Part shown: positions 25,595-34,031 of the stretch, piece after piece | Numbering within the stretch: position 1 is the stretch's first letter | Layout of the letters: every line of letters begins with the position of its first letter | DNA from: an uncultured Peptoniphilus sp. | GTDB taxonomy: Bacteria; Bacillota; Clostridia; Tissierellales; Peptoniphilaceae | DNA: 64,000 nucleotides | NCBI RefSeq assembly: GCF_943913915.1 | Contig: NZ_CALUAA010000001.1 | Coordinates: 159,273 to 223,272, forward strand | Reading direction: 5' to 3' | Program-made: the position numbers and the translations under genes | Notes under the pieces: model-generated | What the model was told of the DNA's origin: nothing | Database searches by the model: none | What the model saw: the letters and a program-made list of their open reading frames with translations, nothing else

Positions 25595-26601
25595 TGCCCG
25601 TCCTTTCTGAAGGGAATTCCTAAATGATCATAGGCGTGGCGAGTAGCCACTCTCCCTCTCGGTGTTCGTTGAATAAAATTAATTTGAAGTAAATAGGGCT
25701 CATAAACATCTTCGATGGTAATACGCTCTTCCCCGATTGAGGCGGCGATCGTATCGATTCCTACAGGTCTTCCGTCGTAGTCAAAAATCATCGTCTTTAA
25801 AATTCGTCTATCCAGCTCGTCTAAACCGAAAGCATCCACATCCAATAGTTTAAGCCCTTCGCTTGCCACCTCTTTATCAATCAAGCCGTCCCTACGTACC
25901 TCTGCAAAGTCTCGAATACGTTTTAACAGACGGTTGGCAATACGGGGTGTGCCTCGGCTACGCCTTGCAATTTCCAGTGCGCCGGAGGTGCTTAAGGGAA
26001 TATTTAAAATTTGAGAGGATCTCAGTAAAATCTTCTGCAAACTTTCCACATCATATAGTTTTAAATTTAATAGGACGCCGAAACGATCGCGAAGAGGCGA
26101 TGCCAACTGACCCGATCGAGTGGTAGCACCTATTAGGGTAAAGTGATTTAAATCCAGTCGCAGTGAGCGAGCAGAAGGCCCTTTACCTACGATAATATCC
26201 AGTGCATAATCCTCCATGGCAGGGTATAAAACCTCTTCTACTGTTCGAGGGATTCTGTGTATTTCGTCTATAAAAAGGACATCGTGTTCTTCTAAATTTG
26301 TAAGAATACTCGCAAGATCCCCAGGCCTCTCAATGGCGGGACCTGAGGTGACGCGAATATCTGCCCCCATTTCATTGGCGATAATATTAGCAAGGGTGGT
26401 TTTGCCGAGACCCGGCGGACCACTTAAAAGCGTATGGTCTAGTGCCTCGCCTCGTCGTTTAGCCGCTTCAATGAATATTTCAAGTTTTTCTCTCGCCGCA
26501 TCCTGCCCGATATAGTCGGTGAGAAAACTCGGCCGTAGAGCCGTCTCTACTCGTTCTTCCTCAGGCAAAATCGTGCGCGTTACCAGACGTTCCTCTTCCA
26601 T
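25591..26601 (-). CDS. ruvB: Holliday junction branch-migration ATPase RuvB
   Basis: The 336-residue AAA+ motor has Walker A GPPGLGKTTLA (about residue 60), Walker B LFIDEIHR, sensor GATTRSG and the C-terminal winged-helix with QRTPRGRVAT. It drives branch migration with RuvA. The gene follows ruvA after nine bases. ruvC, ruvA and ruvB are all together, giving a full resolvasome. Confidence 0.98.
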   Translation of the reverse strand: MEEERLVTRTILPEEERVETALRPSFLTDYIGQDAAREKLEIFIEAAKRRGEALDHTLLSGPPGLGKTTLANIIANEMGADIRVTSGPAIERPGDLASILTNLEEHDVLFIDEIHRIPRTVEEVLYPAMEDYALDIIVGKGPSARSLRLDLNHFTLIGATTRSGQLASPLRDRFGVLLNLKLYDVESLQKILLRSSQILNIPLSTSGALEIARRSRGTPRIANRLLKRIRDFAEVRRDGLIDKEVASEGLKLLDVDAFGLDELDRRILKTMIFDYDGRPVGIDTIAASIGEERITIEDVYEPYLLQINFIQRTPRGRVATRHAYDHLGIPFRKDGQ

Positions 26602-26610
26602 GCTCCCCCC

Positions 26611-27201
26611 TTATATTTTATTCGAAAGCTTTTTAAGCGCCGATTTTAAAATTTCTTCTACATCAACACCTTCAGCCTCGGCTATGGCACTCTTCGCTTC
26701 AGCCGCGGAATAGCCAAGTCCCATTAAAGCGTCGGTTGCTTCTTCTTGAGCATTGGTAGCAATAGAGGCCTCTCCCGTTACAATATCTCCACTGTCTTCA
26801 AATCCTGCGACCTTATCTTTTAACTCAAGCAAGATACGCTCCGCCGTCTTCTTCCCGATACCAGGCGCCTTCATTAAGCTCTTCACATCTTCGCCGCGTA
26901 TAAAACTTACGATGGATTCCGTTTCGTAACCACTTAAAATACCGATGGCAACTTTAGGACCGACACCTGTAACGGTGATTAAAAGATGAAAAAGTTCCCG
27001 ATCTTTTTCGTGAGTAAACCCGTAAAGTGTAAAACCGTCGTCTCTGACTTGTAAATGTGTATAAACTGAAACCTCTTCACCGAGAGGAATTTCACCGATG
27101 GCGATAATCGGTACGTAAACTGCAAAGCCCACCCCCCCGGTTTGCACCACAATATGGTCTGACTTCTTTTCCACTACTTTTCCAATCAGTCGATCGATCA
27201 T
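26611..27201 (-). CDS. ruvA: Holliday junction-binding protein RuvA
   Basis: The 196-residue protein has the N-terminal OB fold (IGKVVEKKSDHIVVQTGGVGF), two helix-hairpin-helix motifs (VTGVGPKVAIGIL and APGIGKKTAERILLELK), and the C-terminal RuvB-binding domain with ALMGLGYSAAEAK. It holds the four-way junction open for RuvB. Confidence 0.97.
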   Translation of the reverse strand: MIDRLIGKVVEKKSDHIVVQTGGVGFAVYVPIIAIGEIPLGEEVSVYTHLQVRDDGFTLYGFTHEKDRELFHLLITVTGVGPKVAIGILSGYETESIVSFIRGEDVKSLMKAPGIGKKTAERILLELKDKVAGFEDSGDIVTGEASIATNAQEEATDALMGLGYSAAEAKSAIAEAEGVDVEEILKSALKKLSNKI

Positions 27202-27208
27202 TTCTCAC

Positions 27209-27703
27209 CTACTTCAACTTAAACTTCTGCTTACTCTTCATGGAGTGACTGTGAACGATGGCAATAGCCAATCCGTCGGCAGCGTCGTCCGGTCTCGGAA
27301 TTTCAGGAAGATGTAAATACATCTTTACCATTTCCTGTACTTGTCTTTTTTCCGCACGTCCATATCCTGTGATGGCTTGTTTTACCTGTAAGGGAGTGTA
27401 TTCATATACTTCCAGTCCCTCTCCCATACAGGCTAAAATTTCCACGCCTCGTGCCTGAGCTACGGATATAGCAGTCGTTATGTTCTTATTAAAGAACAGC
27501 TCCTCCATGGCCACTTCGTCAGGTTTTGCGTCGCGAATCAGCTTTGTGAGCTCTTCATGTAATTGATACAGTCGTTTTGAATATTCCGTTTTGCTGGAGG
27601 TTTCAATCGTGCCGTATTCTACAGCCCTAAGACGATTCCCCTCCACATCAATGATCCCATAGCCCATTGTCGCAAGGCCCGGATCGATTCCAAGTACTCT
27701 CAT
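27209..27703 (-). CDS. ruvC: Holliday junction resolvase RuvC
   Basis: The 164-residue endonuclease has the acidic active-site positions in GIDPGLATMGYG (Asp7), VAMEELFF (Glu near 68) and PDDAADGLAIA (Asp near 140-143). It cuts Holliday junctions. Its TAAGGAG ribosome site directly follows the T-run of a terminator located after the upstream unknown gene. Confidence 0.97.
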   Translation of the reverse strand: MRVLGIDPGLATMGYGIIDVEGNRLRAVEYGTIETSSKTEYSKRLYQLHEELTKLIRDAKPDEVAMEELFFNKNITTAISVAQARGVEILACMGEGLEVYEYTPLQVKQAITGYGRAEKRQVQEMVKMYLHLPEIPRPDDAADGLAIAIVHSHSMKSKQKFKLK

Positions 27704-27713
27704 AAAACTCCTT

Positions 27714-27737
27714 AAAAAAAGGACTCTTGCGAGCCCT
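27714..27737 (-). terminator. Terminator hairpin leading into the ruvC ribosome site
   Basis: On the minus strand GGGCTC-GCAA-GAGTCC (six pairs with one G-U) is followed by seven T, then AAGGAG of ruvC. It is predicted to stop most transcripts from the upstream gene and let ruvCAB and the long operon run on read-through unless there is a promoter I missed. Confidence 0.78.
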
Positions 27738-27741
27738 TCAC

Positions 27742-28497
27742 TTACGGATGATAACGTCTTAAAACCAGATCATTAATTCCGCACCAATAAGCGGAACAAT
27801 AGATTCGCAATCCGTCTCGGTATATAAAATTCTTAAGCTTGCGGTTCAAACCGGCAAGCTCCTGCTGGCTCAAAGTGTATTCCGATTCCCTGTAAGGGGT
27901 TTTCGGCGATTGAAAGTTCACCTGCAGTTGACGGTCTACGTAGTGATTTAAAGTATATACTTTCCGCTTTAAAATATGTCTCGAGAAGCGGGCCGCCTGT
28001 TCCTTAACGAGACTATCGCCGTAGCCGTGAACGTGACGAGCGACACATCGTTTATAAAAAGCTTCAACCGCCTCATTGGAAAGATCATATTGGTATAAAA
28101 TCCTTCTCTCAAACATAGAGCTTATTTCAAATTCATTTAGGGCTAAGACTTCCAATTCATTAGCTCCGGCCACTTCATTTAAGCCCTGTCTGTAGCCTGT
28201 TAAATACATGGCGAGTTCAAAACGATTCACATCGTCATATATGGCATCGGTCAAACTTCCGGCAAAAAGAGAGCAATTTTCTTTTCTTCTAAGAAAGTAC
28301 AGAATATCCTTCTTTAAATTTTTCATCGATACGTAAGAAGGAAATATATTATGAATTTTCTCTTCCAGATCGTATAAGCTTAGGAGAATTTGCATGGCCG
28401 AACTGTCGCAACGGTACAAGAACCGATGCAACAGTTTCGATTTAATATCGACAAAATCTACACTTTTATTTTGTAATTGTAAACTGTTTACCAGCAT
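27742..28497 (-). CDS. Conserved-looking protein of unknown function upstream of ruvC
   Basis: I do not recognise this 251-residue protein. It is soluble-looking, mostly helical, rich in Leu, Tyr, Arg and Asn, with no signal peptide or membrane helix. A PF- or catalytic motif is not evident. Two Cys near residues 29 and 76 and a C-terminal YCSAYWCGINDLV are noted. It resembles a small bacterial sensor or adaptor in composition only. The ATG follows GGAGGAAGAGC, and a plausible promoter lies upstream. Codon use resembles the neighbours, so it is a real gene rather than a shadow. A terminator separates it from ruvC. Confidence 0.7.
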   Translation of the reverse strand: MLVNSLQLQNKSVDFVDIKSKLLHRFLYRCDSSAMQILLSLYDLEEKIHNIFPSYVSMKNLKKDILYFLRRKENCSLFAGSLTDAIYDDVNRFELAMYLTGYRQGLNEVAGANELEVLALNEFEISSMFERRILYQYDLSNEAVEAFYKRCVARHVHGYGDSLVKEQAARFSRHILKRKVYTLNHYVDRQLQVNFQSPKTPYRESEYTLSQQELAGLNRKLKNFIYRDGLRIYCSAYWCGINDLVLRRYHP

Positions 28498-28520
28498 GCT
28501 CTTCCTCCTTATCGTTTAAT

Positions 28521-28549
28521 ATTTTACCATAAAGACGAAAAGACTTCAC
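28521..28549 (-). promoter_or_regulatory. Probable promoter of the unknown gene and ruvCAB operon
   Basis: On the minus strand GTGAAG (28544-28549), a 17-base spacer and TAAAAT (28521-28526). The -35 is only a moderate match. It lies in the gap after asnA. Confidence 0.5.
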
Positions 28550-28555
28550 CTGATT

Positions 28556-29554
28556 TTATAATATGTCTTCTCCTCGTAACTTGGCTTCCATAATAAAAGA
28601 ATCGGGCCACACGGAGGCTTGCACCTCGGCGATGGACTTCTTTTCTAAGAAGAACATACAGATTCTGGACTGACCGATACCGCCGCCAACGGTATAGGGT
28701 AATTCTCCGGCCATTAAGTTTTTATGGTAATCCATTTCCATGCGCTCGGTCATATCGGCGATCTCCAATTGACGCTTTAAGCTTTCCTCATCGACACGGA
28801 TTCCCATTGATGACAATTCAAGTGCGGAGTCCGTTACAGGATTATAAAATAAAATATCTCCGTTAAGTTCCCAATCATCGTAGTCCGGGCTTCTTCCGTC
28901 GTGAGGAGCACCACTTGCCAATTCGCCACCGATACCTTGTAAAAATACGGCCTTTTTCTCGCGGCAGATGGCATCTTCTCTTTCCTTCGACGTCAGATCG
29001 GGATACATATCTTCAAGTTCCTGAGCCGTCATAAAGTAAATGGAGCTCGGTAATTTTTTTGTCAACAAATAGGGATAGACGCTGTTAATATAGGTTTCGG
29101 TCCTTAAAAACACAGAATAAATTTCAGAGACAATAAAGTGAAGATAGTCGCTCGTACGGTCTTCCTTGCGAATCACCTTCTCCCAGTCCCACTGGTCCAC
29201 ATAAATCGAATGGGTCGCATCGACGACTTCATCGGGGCGAATAGCGTTCATATCCGTATAAAGCCCCTCATAATACCCGAAATCATAGGCTTTTAGAGCA
29301 TTACGTTTCCATTTGGCAAGTGACTGCACGATCTCCACACCGATATCGTATTGTCTCAATTTAAAACCTACTGCTTTTTCTACGCCGCTCAAGTTGTCGT
29401 TTAGTCCGGTTTCAGGCCGCACAAATAAAGGCGCTGAAACTCGTGTTAAATTGAGGGTATTGGCCAGGTCCCTTTCAAAATAATCTTTAATGCTTTTAAT
29501 CGCAATCTGCGTCTCTTTAATCGTAAATTTAGTTGCTTCCGAATTGTTTCTCAT
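28556..29554 (-). CDS. asnA: Aspartate-ammonia ligase (asparagine synthetase A)
   Basis: The 332-residue enzyme makes asparagine from aspartate, ATP and ammonia, with a class II aminoacyl-tRNA synthetase-like fold. Typical stretches are LNLTRVSAPLFV, GLNDNLSGVEKAV, AYDFGYYEGLYTDMNAIR and the C-terminal GGGIGQSRICMFFLEK. The gene is controlled by a T-box leader whose specifier reads AAC (Asn), consistent with induction when uncharged tRNA-Asn builds up. Confidence 0.97.
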   Translation of the reverse strand: MRNNSEATKFTIKETQIAIKSIKDYFERDLANTLNLTRVSAPLFVRPETGLNDNLSGVEKAVGFKLRQYDIGVEIVQSLAKWKRNALKAYDFGYYEGLYTDMNAIRPDEVVDATHSIYVDQWDWEKVIRKEDRTSDYLHFIVSEIYSVFLRTETYINSVYPYLLTKKLPSSIYFMTAQELEDMYPDLTSKEREDAICREKKAVFLQGIGGELASGAPHDGRSPDYDDWELNGDILFYNPVTDSALELSSMGIRVDEESLKRQLEIADMTERMEMDYHKNLMAGELPYTVGGGIGQSRICMFFLEKKSIAEVQASVWPDSFIMEAKLRGEDIL

Positions 29555-29563
29555 CTTTTCTCC

Positions 29564-29779
29564 TTAAAAAAAGCGAATTTTTCATCACTTGGACGAAAAA
29601 TTCGCTATGCCACCACTTCAAGTACTACATACTCTATTATAAATTAACGGGTAATACCGTCTGTCCTTTTGAGAACAGAACCTCCAAGATGTTATCGGCA
29701 AATACTCATCGGCGGCTTACACCGTCCCGCCTCGCTTGTAATGAGCGTACTTTGCGTCGTTTCTTTTCACAGGTTATGC
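29564..29779 (-). promoter_or_regulatory. T-box leader (tRNA-Asn-sensing) of asnA
   Basis: The leader has the core elements in order. A Stem I contains AGTA, then GATAACATC with candidate specifier AAC at 29691-29693. The T-box motif GGTGGCATAGCG lies at about 29603-29614, close to the consensus GGTGGNACCGCG. A terminator stem follows (GCGAATTTTTC pairing with GAAAAATTCGC, then seven T). The TGGC bulge would pair with a tRNA ending GCCA, matching the G discriminator of tRNA-Asn. The Stem I base (AACCT/AGGTT) overlaps the stop codon of the upstream gene. No separate promoter was found. The exact secondary structure is my hand fold. Confidence 0.87.
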
Positions 29780-30409
29780 CATTTGAATTTGTCGCGTTAC
29801 TGCGTAGCCGTAAGCGGCTTCACACACCAACCTCATAATCGTGACATTCAGCGCATACGCCGAAACGGCGTCGTTTGCAAAGCTGATGTCTTGAGCCAGA
29901 TATGTTTCCACACAGGTCTCAATTTTTTCTTTCACTAATACACGAAGCTCTTCTTTTTCAACGAAAAGAGGATAGCTTGCGTCACTGTTAACCCTATCGG
30001 AATCCAAACCGTTGGAACGCACGTATCGATTTAAACCTCTTTCATAGAGTAAGTGCTCTCTCAGGTCCTGCATCGATGTGCAACGAATGCGCCGCGCATG
30101 AGGGTGGGTCATGTAGTCACACAGATAATGACTGATGATGCCGATTTTGTAGCTGATAGCATGTACCAAAAGCTTACTCCACGGCGTATTGTAAAGGATC
30201 TCAGACATATAGGGAACTAAATGCACGATATTTTCGACGATATAATCGATACTTTCATCATAGTAATGGGGAATAAATTTGTATTTCGGATAAATGTCGG
30301 GTGCAATAGACCCGCGCAAAAGCTTGGATTGATCAAGCTCGACGCCGTATGTGGATTTAAAGTATCCTTCCAATCCACCGGCTACTATCCTATGTGTTTC
30401 AGGTACCAT
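29774..30409 (-). CDS. Zinc-dependent phospholipase C family protein
   Basis: The 211-residue protein resembles the bacterial zinc phospholipase C/S1-P1-like family domain found in many Clostridia. It shows ETHRIVAGG near the start, LRGSIAPDIYPKYKFIPHYY, and GIISHYLCDYMTHPHA with clustered His and Asp as metal ligands. No signal peptide is visible, so the protein may be cytosolic and is unlikely to be a secreted toxin; its substrate is unknown. ATG at 30409 follows AAAGGAGTG. It is read from its own promoter, and its stop lies inside the base of the asnA T-box. Confidence 0.85.
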   Translation of the reverse strand: MVPETHRIVAGGLEGYFKSTYGVELDQSKLLRGSIAPDIYPKYKFIPHYYDESIDYIVENIVHLVPYMSEILYNTPWSKLLVHAISYKIGIISHYLCDYMTHPHARRIRCTSMQDLREHLLYERGLNRYVRSNGLDSDRVNSDASYPLFVEKEELRVLVKEKIETCVETYLAQDISFANDAVSAYALNVTIMRLVCEAAYGYAVTRQIQMA

Positions 30410-30442
30410 GAACACTCCTTTGTTAATATTCCGTATACTCTA

Positions 30443-30470
30443 ATTATATCAAAATGTCGGATATTTGCAA
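30443..30470 (-). promoter_or_regulatory. Promoter of the phospholipase-like gene
   Basis: On the minus strand TTGCAA (30465-30470), a 16-base spacer, and TATAAT (30443-30448) with a TGA extended -10. The -35 abuts the stop codon of the GH18 gene. It may also supply transcripts into the asnA T-box. Confidence 0.78.
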
Positions 30471-32138
30471 TTATTGATAAGGATATCTATATTTTCCAAA
30501 TTGATCATGAATCGTCGTCCAGACATCAGGAGTTTCAAATCCGAGACGCCACGATGAAATGCCGGCAAGATTATATTTCCGCATAAGGGAAACTTTCCAC
30601 GCAACAGATTCTCCGTTTTCAATCCATATCTTTTCCGAGTTACCGTTGACATCTTGTTGGATCGCATATTGCTTAGCATCTTCATCCCACACAGGTTTTA
30701 TATTATGAGACGATACATAGTCCGCCGTCGTCTTCATACCTACAGCCTGCGACGTCATTTGGGAATTTTGTTCCTGCCACAAACGGGAATAGAAAGGAAC
30801 AGATAATATAAATTTTTCCGGAGGAATATCTTTTAGACTTAAATTAACATTACCCTCGACCCATTTGTATTCTGCAACAGATCCTGCCTTTTGAGACGAG
30901 CCCCAGTGTTGATCGTAAGCCATTAATACGACGTAATCACTTATTTCGGCAAGCGCCTTACGGTCATACAGTTCATCTTCCACATCTTTTGAAATCTGCG
31001 GCGTAACACAAACTGATACTAAGAGATTTTCCGCTCTTGCAGCTTCGGCTACTTCTTGAACAAATGTAGTAATGGCGTCGCGATCTTCTAACTTCGTATT
31101 TTCAAAATCGATATTAATACCCTTCATCCCATAGGATTTCGTTAGATTAACGAGTAAGCCTACAGCTTTTTTACGAGCTTCTTCATTTTGTAAAAAGGCG
31201 TGAGTTAATTCGGGATCGAAACTGTTATCTAAATAGGCCCATGTATCGATACCTAATTTCGCATAATTTTCCACATAACGAATATCCCCCCGGTCTTTAA
31301 TATCGCCGTTGGCATTTTCAATGGAGAACCAGGTAGGTATAATGACATCCAATCCTTCGATAGGTTTAATGTTTTGAATGACACTGTCTTTAACTTGGGC
31401 ATAAGTGTAGTCATAGGTAATATTCAATGGCTTTTTTACCGCTGAATAGGTCGGCTCATCGCTCTTCTTCACGTATTCACCGTCTAAAGTTTCCACGGAA
31501 ATATTATCTTCGCGAATCCAACCTATGAGGCCGTCACGTTCACGTACATGATACCAGTCGTTCTCTTTCCCAAAGACAATGAGATCACTGGCGGCCTTAA
31601 GTGTCGCCATAATTGGTGAATTAGTCGTGGCTTCTTCACGTAAATTTACCCCGTCTCCGGAAAGTTTCCCCGTAGCATAACTCGTATTGCGATCGTCGAT
31701 AAGCAACACATTTTTATCTTTATTGTAGTGCATGCTAACGTGGTAATCGTGGACAAAAGCCTCGACAGGTACATAAATACGATCGTCTTTTTTGACAATG
31801 GGATCCCGCAGACCGATTTTACCTCCGTTAATGCTGCCTTCATTACTGTCCAGGGGAAGGATTTTCTCGCCGAGTGCATTGTTGAATACAACGGCTTTTT
31901 TCCCTTCGTCGTAATGAGCACTTTCATCGAAGTATTCATTAATAGCTTCTAAAGATAGGTAAAACTGACCGTCCTCACGCATTACCTGTTCTTTCGGCAA
32001 AACGCGATCCTCGTAAATTACGTGAAATGATTCGGAAAATTTCGAATATTGATTACTTCCCTTGGCCTTGTTTATGACGGTAAAGCCTCCAAATAAAAGA
32101 AGGGCAAAGACCACAAGTATTGCAAATAATTTTTTCAT
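30471..32138 (-). CDS. Cell-wall-type GH18 glycosidase with copper-amine-oxidase-like and SH3 domains
   Basis: The 555-residue protein has an N-terminal membrane anchor or signal segment (residues 4-24). A region with stalk-type repeats resembling the copper-amine-oxidase N-terminal domain follows (RIYVPVEAFVHDY), then a bacterial SH3 domain (GDGVNLREEATTNSP...GWIREDN), then a GH18 barrel. In the barrel GINIDFEN holds the D-x-E catalytic pair and VVLMAYDQHWG is present. GH18 proteins with SH3/LysM parts, such as SleL, cut cell-wall glycans. It should act outside the membrane. A promoter is embedded in the upstream terminator. Confidence 0.88.
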   Translation of the reverse strand: MKKLFAILVVFALLLFGGFTVINKAKGSNQYSKFSESFHVIYEDRVLPKEQVMREDGQFYLSLEAINEYFDESAHYDEGKKAVVFNNALGEKILPLDSNEGSINGGKIGLRDPIVKKDDRIYVPVEAFVHDYHVSMHYNKDKNVLLIDDRNTSYATGKLSGDGVNLREEATTNSPIMATLKAASDLIVFGKENDWYHVRERDGLIGWIREDNISVETLDGEYVKKSDEPTYSAVKKPLNITYDYTYAQVKDSVIQNIKPIEGLDVIIPTWFSIENANGDIKDRGDIRYVENYAKLGIDTWAYLDNSFDPELTHAFLQNEEARKKAVGLLVNLTKSYGMKGINIDFENTKLEDRDAITTFVQEVAEAARAENLLVSVCVTPQISKDVEDELYDRKALAEISDYVVLMAYDQHWGSSQKAGSVAEYKWVEGNVNLSLKDIPPEKFILSVPFYSRLWQEQNSQMTSQAVGMKTTADYVSSHNIKPVWDEDAKQYAIQQDVNGNSEKIWIENGESVAWKVSLMRKYNLAGISSWRLGFETPDVWTTIHDQFGKYRYPYQ

Positions 32139-32163
32139 GGCACCTGCTACTTTCTTAGTTCAA

Positions 32164-32192
32164 AGTATAAAGAATAGGCACCGCGTTCGCAA
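32164..32192 (-). promoter_or_regulatory. Promoter of the GH18 gene, overlapping the rplS terminator
   Basis: On the minus strand TTGCGA (32187-32192), a 17-base spacer and TATACT (32164-32169). The -35 box lies inside the rplS terminator hairpin. Confidence 0.68.
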
Positions 32193-32200
32193 TGCCTATT
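32173..32200 (-). terminator. Terminator hairpin after rplS
   Basis: AATAGGCA and TGCCTATT form an 8-bp stem, and inside it GCG-AA-CGC closes a small loop, with a two-base internal bulge on each side. The trailing sequence is CTTTAT, a poor U-run, so termination may be partial. Confidence 0.7.
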
Positions 32201-32204
32201 TACA

Positions 32205-32549
32205 TTAAAACTTCTTTTCTTTAACTTTTGCTGCCTTACCTTGACGAGAACGCAAATAGTAAAGTTTGGCGCGACGAACTTTACCGCGTTTAACAACTTT
32301 AATATCCGCGATTCTCGGAGAATGAACGGGGAAGGTTCTCTCCACGCCTACACCGTAGGATAATCTTCTGACGGTAAAGGTTTCACCGACGCCGCCACCT
32401 TGGCGTTTAATAACGGTACCTTCAAATGCTTGGATACGCTCTCTGGAACCTTCGATGATACGGTAGTTAACAACAACCGTATCCCCAGCTTTAAATTCAG
32501 GTACATTGTCTTTTAATTGTTCTTGTTCAATGGATTTAATGATGTCCAT
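32205..32549 (-). CDS. rplS: 50S ribosomal protein L19
   Basis: The 114-residue protein starts MDIIKSIEQEQLK and carries FKAGDTVVVNYRI and the C-terminal RRAKLYYLRSRQGKAAKV typical of L19, at the 30S-50S interface. Length is standard. It overlaps trmD by 14 bases and ends the SRP/ribosome operon, followed by a hairpin terminator. Confidence 0.97.
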   Translation of the reverse strand: MDIIKSIEQEQLKDNVPEFKAGDTVVVNYRIIEGSRERIQAFEGTVIKRQGGGVGETFTVRRLSYGVGVERTFPVHSPRIADIKVVKRGKVRRAKLYYLRSRQGKAAKVKEKKF

Positions 32550-33285
32550 ATTTCTCCTCCTTAATCTGTTTTTTTAATGCTCTCAAATAATCTATATCGG
32601 ATGAAGAGAGTTGAGCCGATCCTAAAAGATCGGGTCGACGTAAGTACGTCACCTTGAGAGACTCTTTTCGTCGATAGTCTTCAATTTTTTTATGATTTCC
32701 ACTTAAAAGGATCTCCGGCACGCGATAACCTCTGAAATTATAAGGCCTCGTATAATGGCCGTGTTCTAAAATGCCGCTTGAATAAGATTCCTCAATCGCC
32801 GAATCTTCATTGCTCAAAACGCCGGGCACTAATCGGCTCACAGCATCAATTAAGATCATAGATCCTAATTCACCGCCTGAAAGGACGTAGTCGCCAATGG
32901 ATATTTCTTCATCGATATAATGATCCAACACCCGTTGATCGATGCCTTCATAATGACCGTTTACAAGGACGATATGCTCCATCTTGGAAAGTTCTTCCAC
33001 CTTTTTTTGTGTCAATACTTTCCCCCTCGGGGAAAGATGGATAACATGCCCTTCCCAACCACGATTTTTTAAAATCGCATCTGCTACAGGTTGTGGCTGC
33101 AAAACCATTCCCGGTCCGCCGCCGTAACCGTAATCGTCAACATTATTATGCTTGTCCTCAGTATAATCACGAATATCTACGCATTCAAGCGTTATAAGTC
33201 CTGATTGGACACCTCGGCCGATTACAGAATAGTCCGCCATAGACTTTACAAACTGGGGAAATAGGGATAATACGGTAAACTTCAT
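32536..33285 (-). CDS. trmD: tRNA (guanine-37-N1)-methyltransferase
   Basis: The 249-residue SPOUT enzyme methylates G37 next to the anticodon. The knot-forming motifs GHYEGIDQRVLDHYIDEE and SIGDYVLSGGELGSM, and the RPYNFRGYRVPEILLSG stretch, are clear. It overlaps rimM and rplS, the conserved rpsP-rimM-trmD-rplS order. Confidence 0.97.
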   Translation of the reverse strand: MKFTVLSLFPQFVKSMADYSVIGRGVQSGLITLECVDIRDYTEDKHNNVDDYGYGGGPGMVLQPQPVADAILKNRGWEGHVIHLSPRGKVLTQKKVEELSKMEHIVLVNGHYEGIDQRVLDHYIDEEISIGDYVLSGGELGSMILIDAVSRLVPGVLSNEDSAIEESYSSGILEHGHYTRPYNFRGYRVPEILLSGNHKKIEDYRRKESLKVTYLRRPDLLGSAQLSSSDIDYLRALKKQIKEEKYGHH

Positions 33286-33782
33286 GAGAGCATTCCTTCA
33301 ATAGGGTCAACGACGATGTGATCTTCTTTAACCTCTTTAATAAAGGCCCGAACGAAGGGAATCAAATGTTCTTTGTCGCCGTCTCGAATGACGAGAATGT
33401 CATTCACATGTTGTGTCATAACATCGGAGACCTCTCCGATATACTCATTACCTACTGTATATACGGCTAAATTGAGTAAATCCTCAATAAAGTACTGGCC
33501 TTCTTCCAAAGGTTTACGGTCCTCTATGGGGATATAAAGTTTGACACCTCGAAGGCGCTCAGAGGCATTTCTGTCGTCAATACCTTCAATTTTTAAAAGC
33601 ACCATGGATTTTTGAACTGATGACGACTCGATTCTCCGAAGAGATAACTCGTCACCTAAATAGATGCGCTCGATTTCCGTTAAGCGCTCGGGAGTATCAG
33701 TGGATGGATATACTTTTACCATTCCCCGAATTCCGTGAGCCGATGTTATTTCGCCGACGAGAACTTTATTTTTCTCGTTCAT
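33282..33782 (-). CDS. rimM: 16S rRNA processing protein RimM
   Basis: The 166-residue protein helps assemble the 30S head around S19. It has the N-terminal VGEITSAHGIRGMVKVYPSTD and the C-terminal PRC-barrel part with DGDKEHLIPFVRAF. The start lies 17 bases inside the end of khpA. Confidence 0.95.
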   Translation of the reverse strand: MNEKNKVLVGEITSAHGIRGMVKVYPSTDTPERLTEIERIYLGDELSLRRIESSSVQKSMVLLKIEGIDDRNASERLRGVKLYIPIEDRKPLEEGQYFIEDLLNLAVYTVGNEYIGEVSDVMTQHVNDILVIRDGDKEHLIPFVRAFIKEVKEDHIVVDPIEGMLS

Positions 33783-34005
33783 CGAAATCCACCGATACCA
33801 TCATCTGTTCTTTGGTGCCGACAGCCTTTATAATGCTTCGAATCGAGCGGGCGATTTTTCCCTGTCTTCCGATCACTTGCCCCATATCCTCCGGTGCAAT
33901 GTAGACCTGAACGTGAACCCGATCTTCTTCTCTCGTTTCAATGACTTCGACAGCGTCGGGATTGTCAACGAGTTTAGAGACGATGTAGCAAACTAATTCC
34001 TCCAT
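33766..34005 (-). CDS. khpA: KH-domain RNA-binding protein KhpA
   Basis: The 79-residue protein is a single KH domain with the RNA-binding GQVIGRQGKIARSIRS loop. KhpA usually pairs with KhpB and influences cell division or wall synthesis in streptococci, and is a small chaperone-like RNA binder. Its place between rpsP and rimM is conserved in Firmicutes. Confidence 0.95.
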   Translation of the reverse strand: MEELVCYIVSKLVDNPDAVEVIETREEDRVHVQVYIAPEDMGQVIGRQGKIARSIRSIIKAVGTKEQMMVSVDFDEREK

Positions 34006-34031
34006 AGTCTCACCTCCTAAGTGTTTGAAAC

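Noticed and set aside
29533..29938. Plus-strand open frames across the asnA T-box region
   Set aside because: The region is explained by the T-box leader and the end of the phospholipase-like gene on the other strand.
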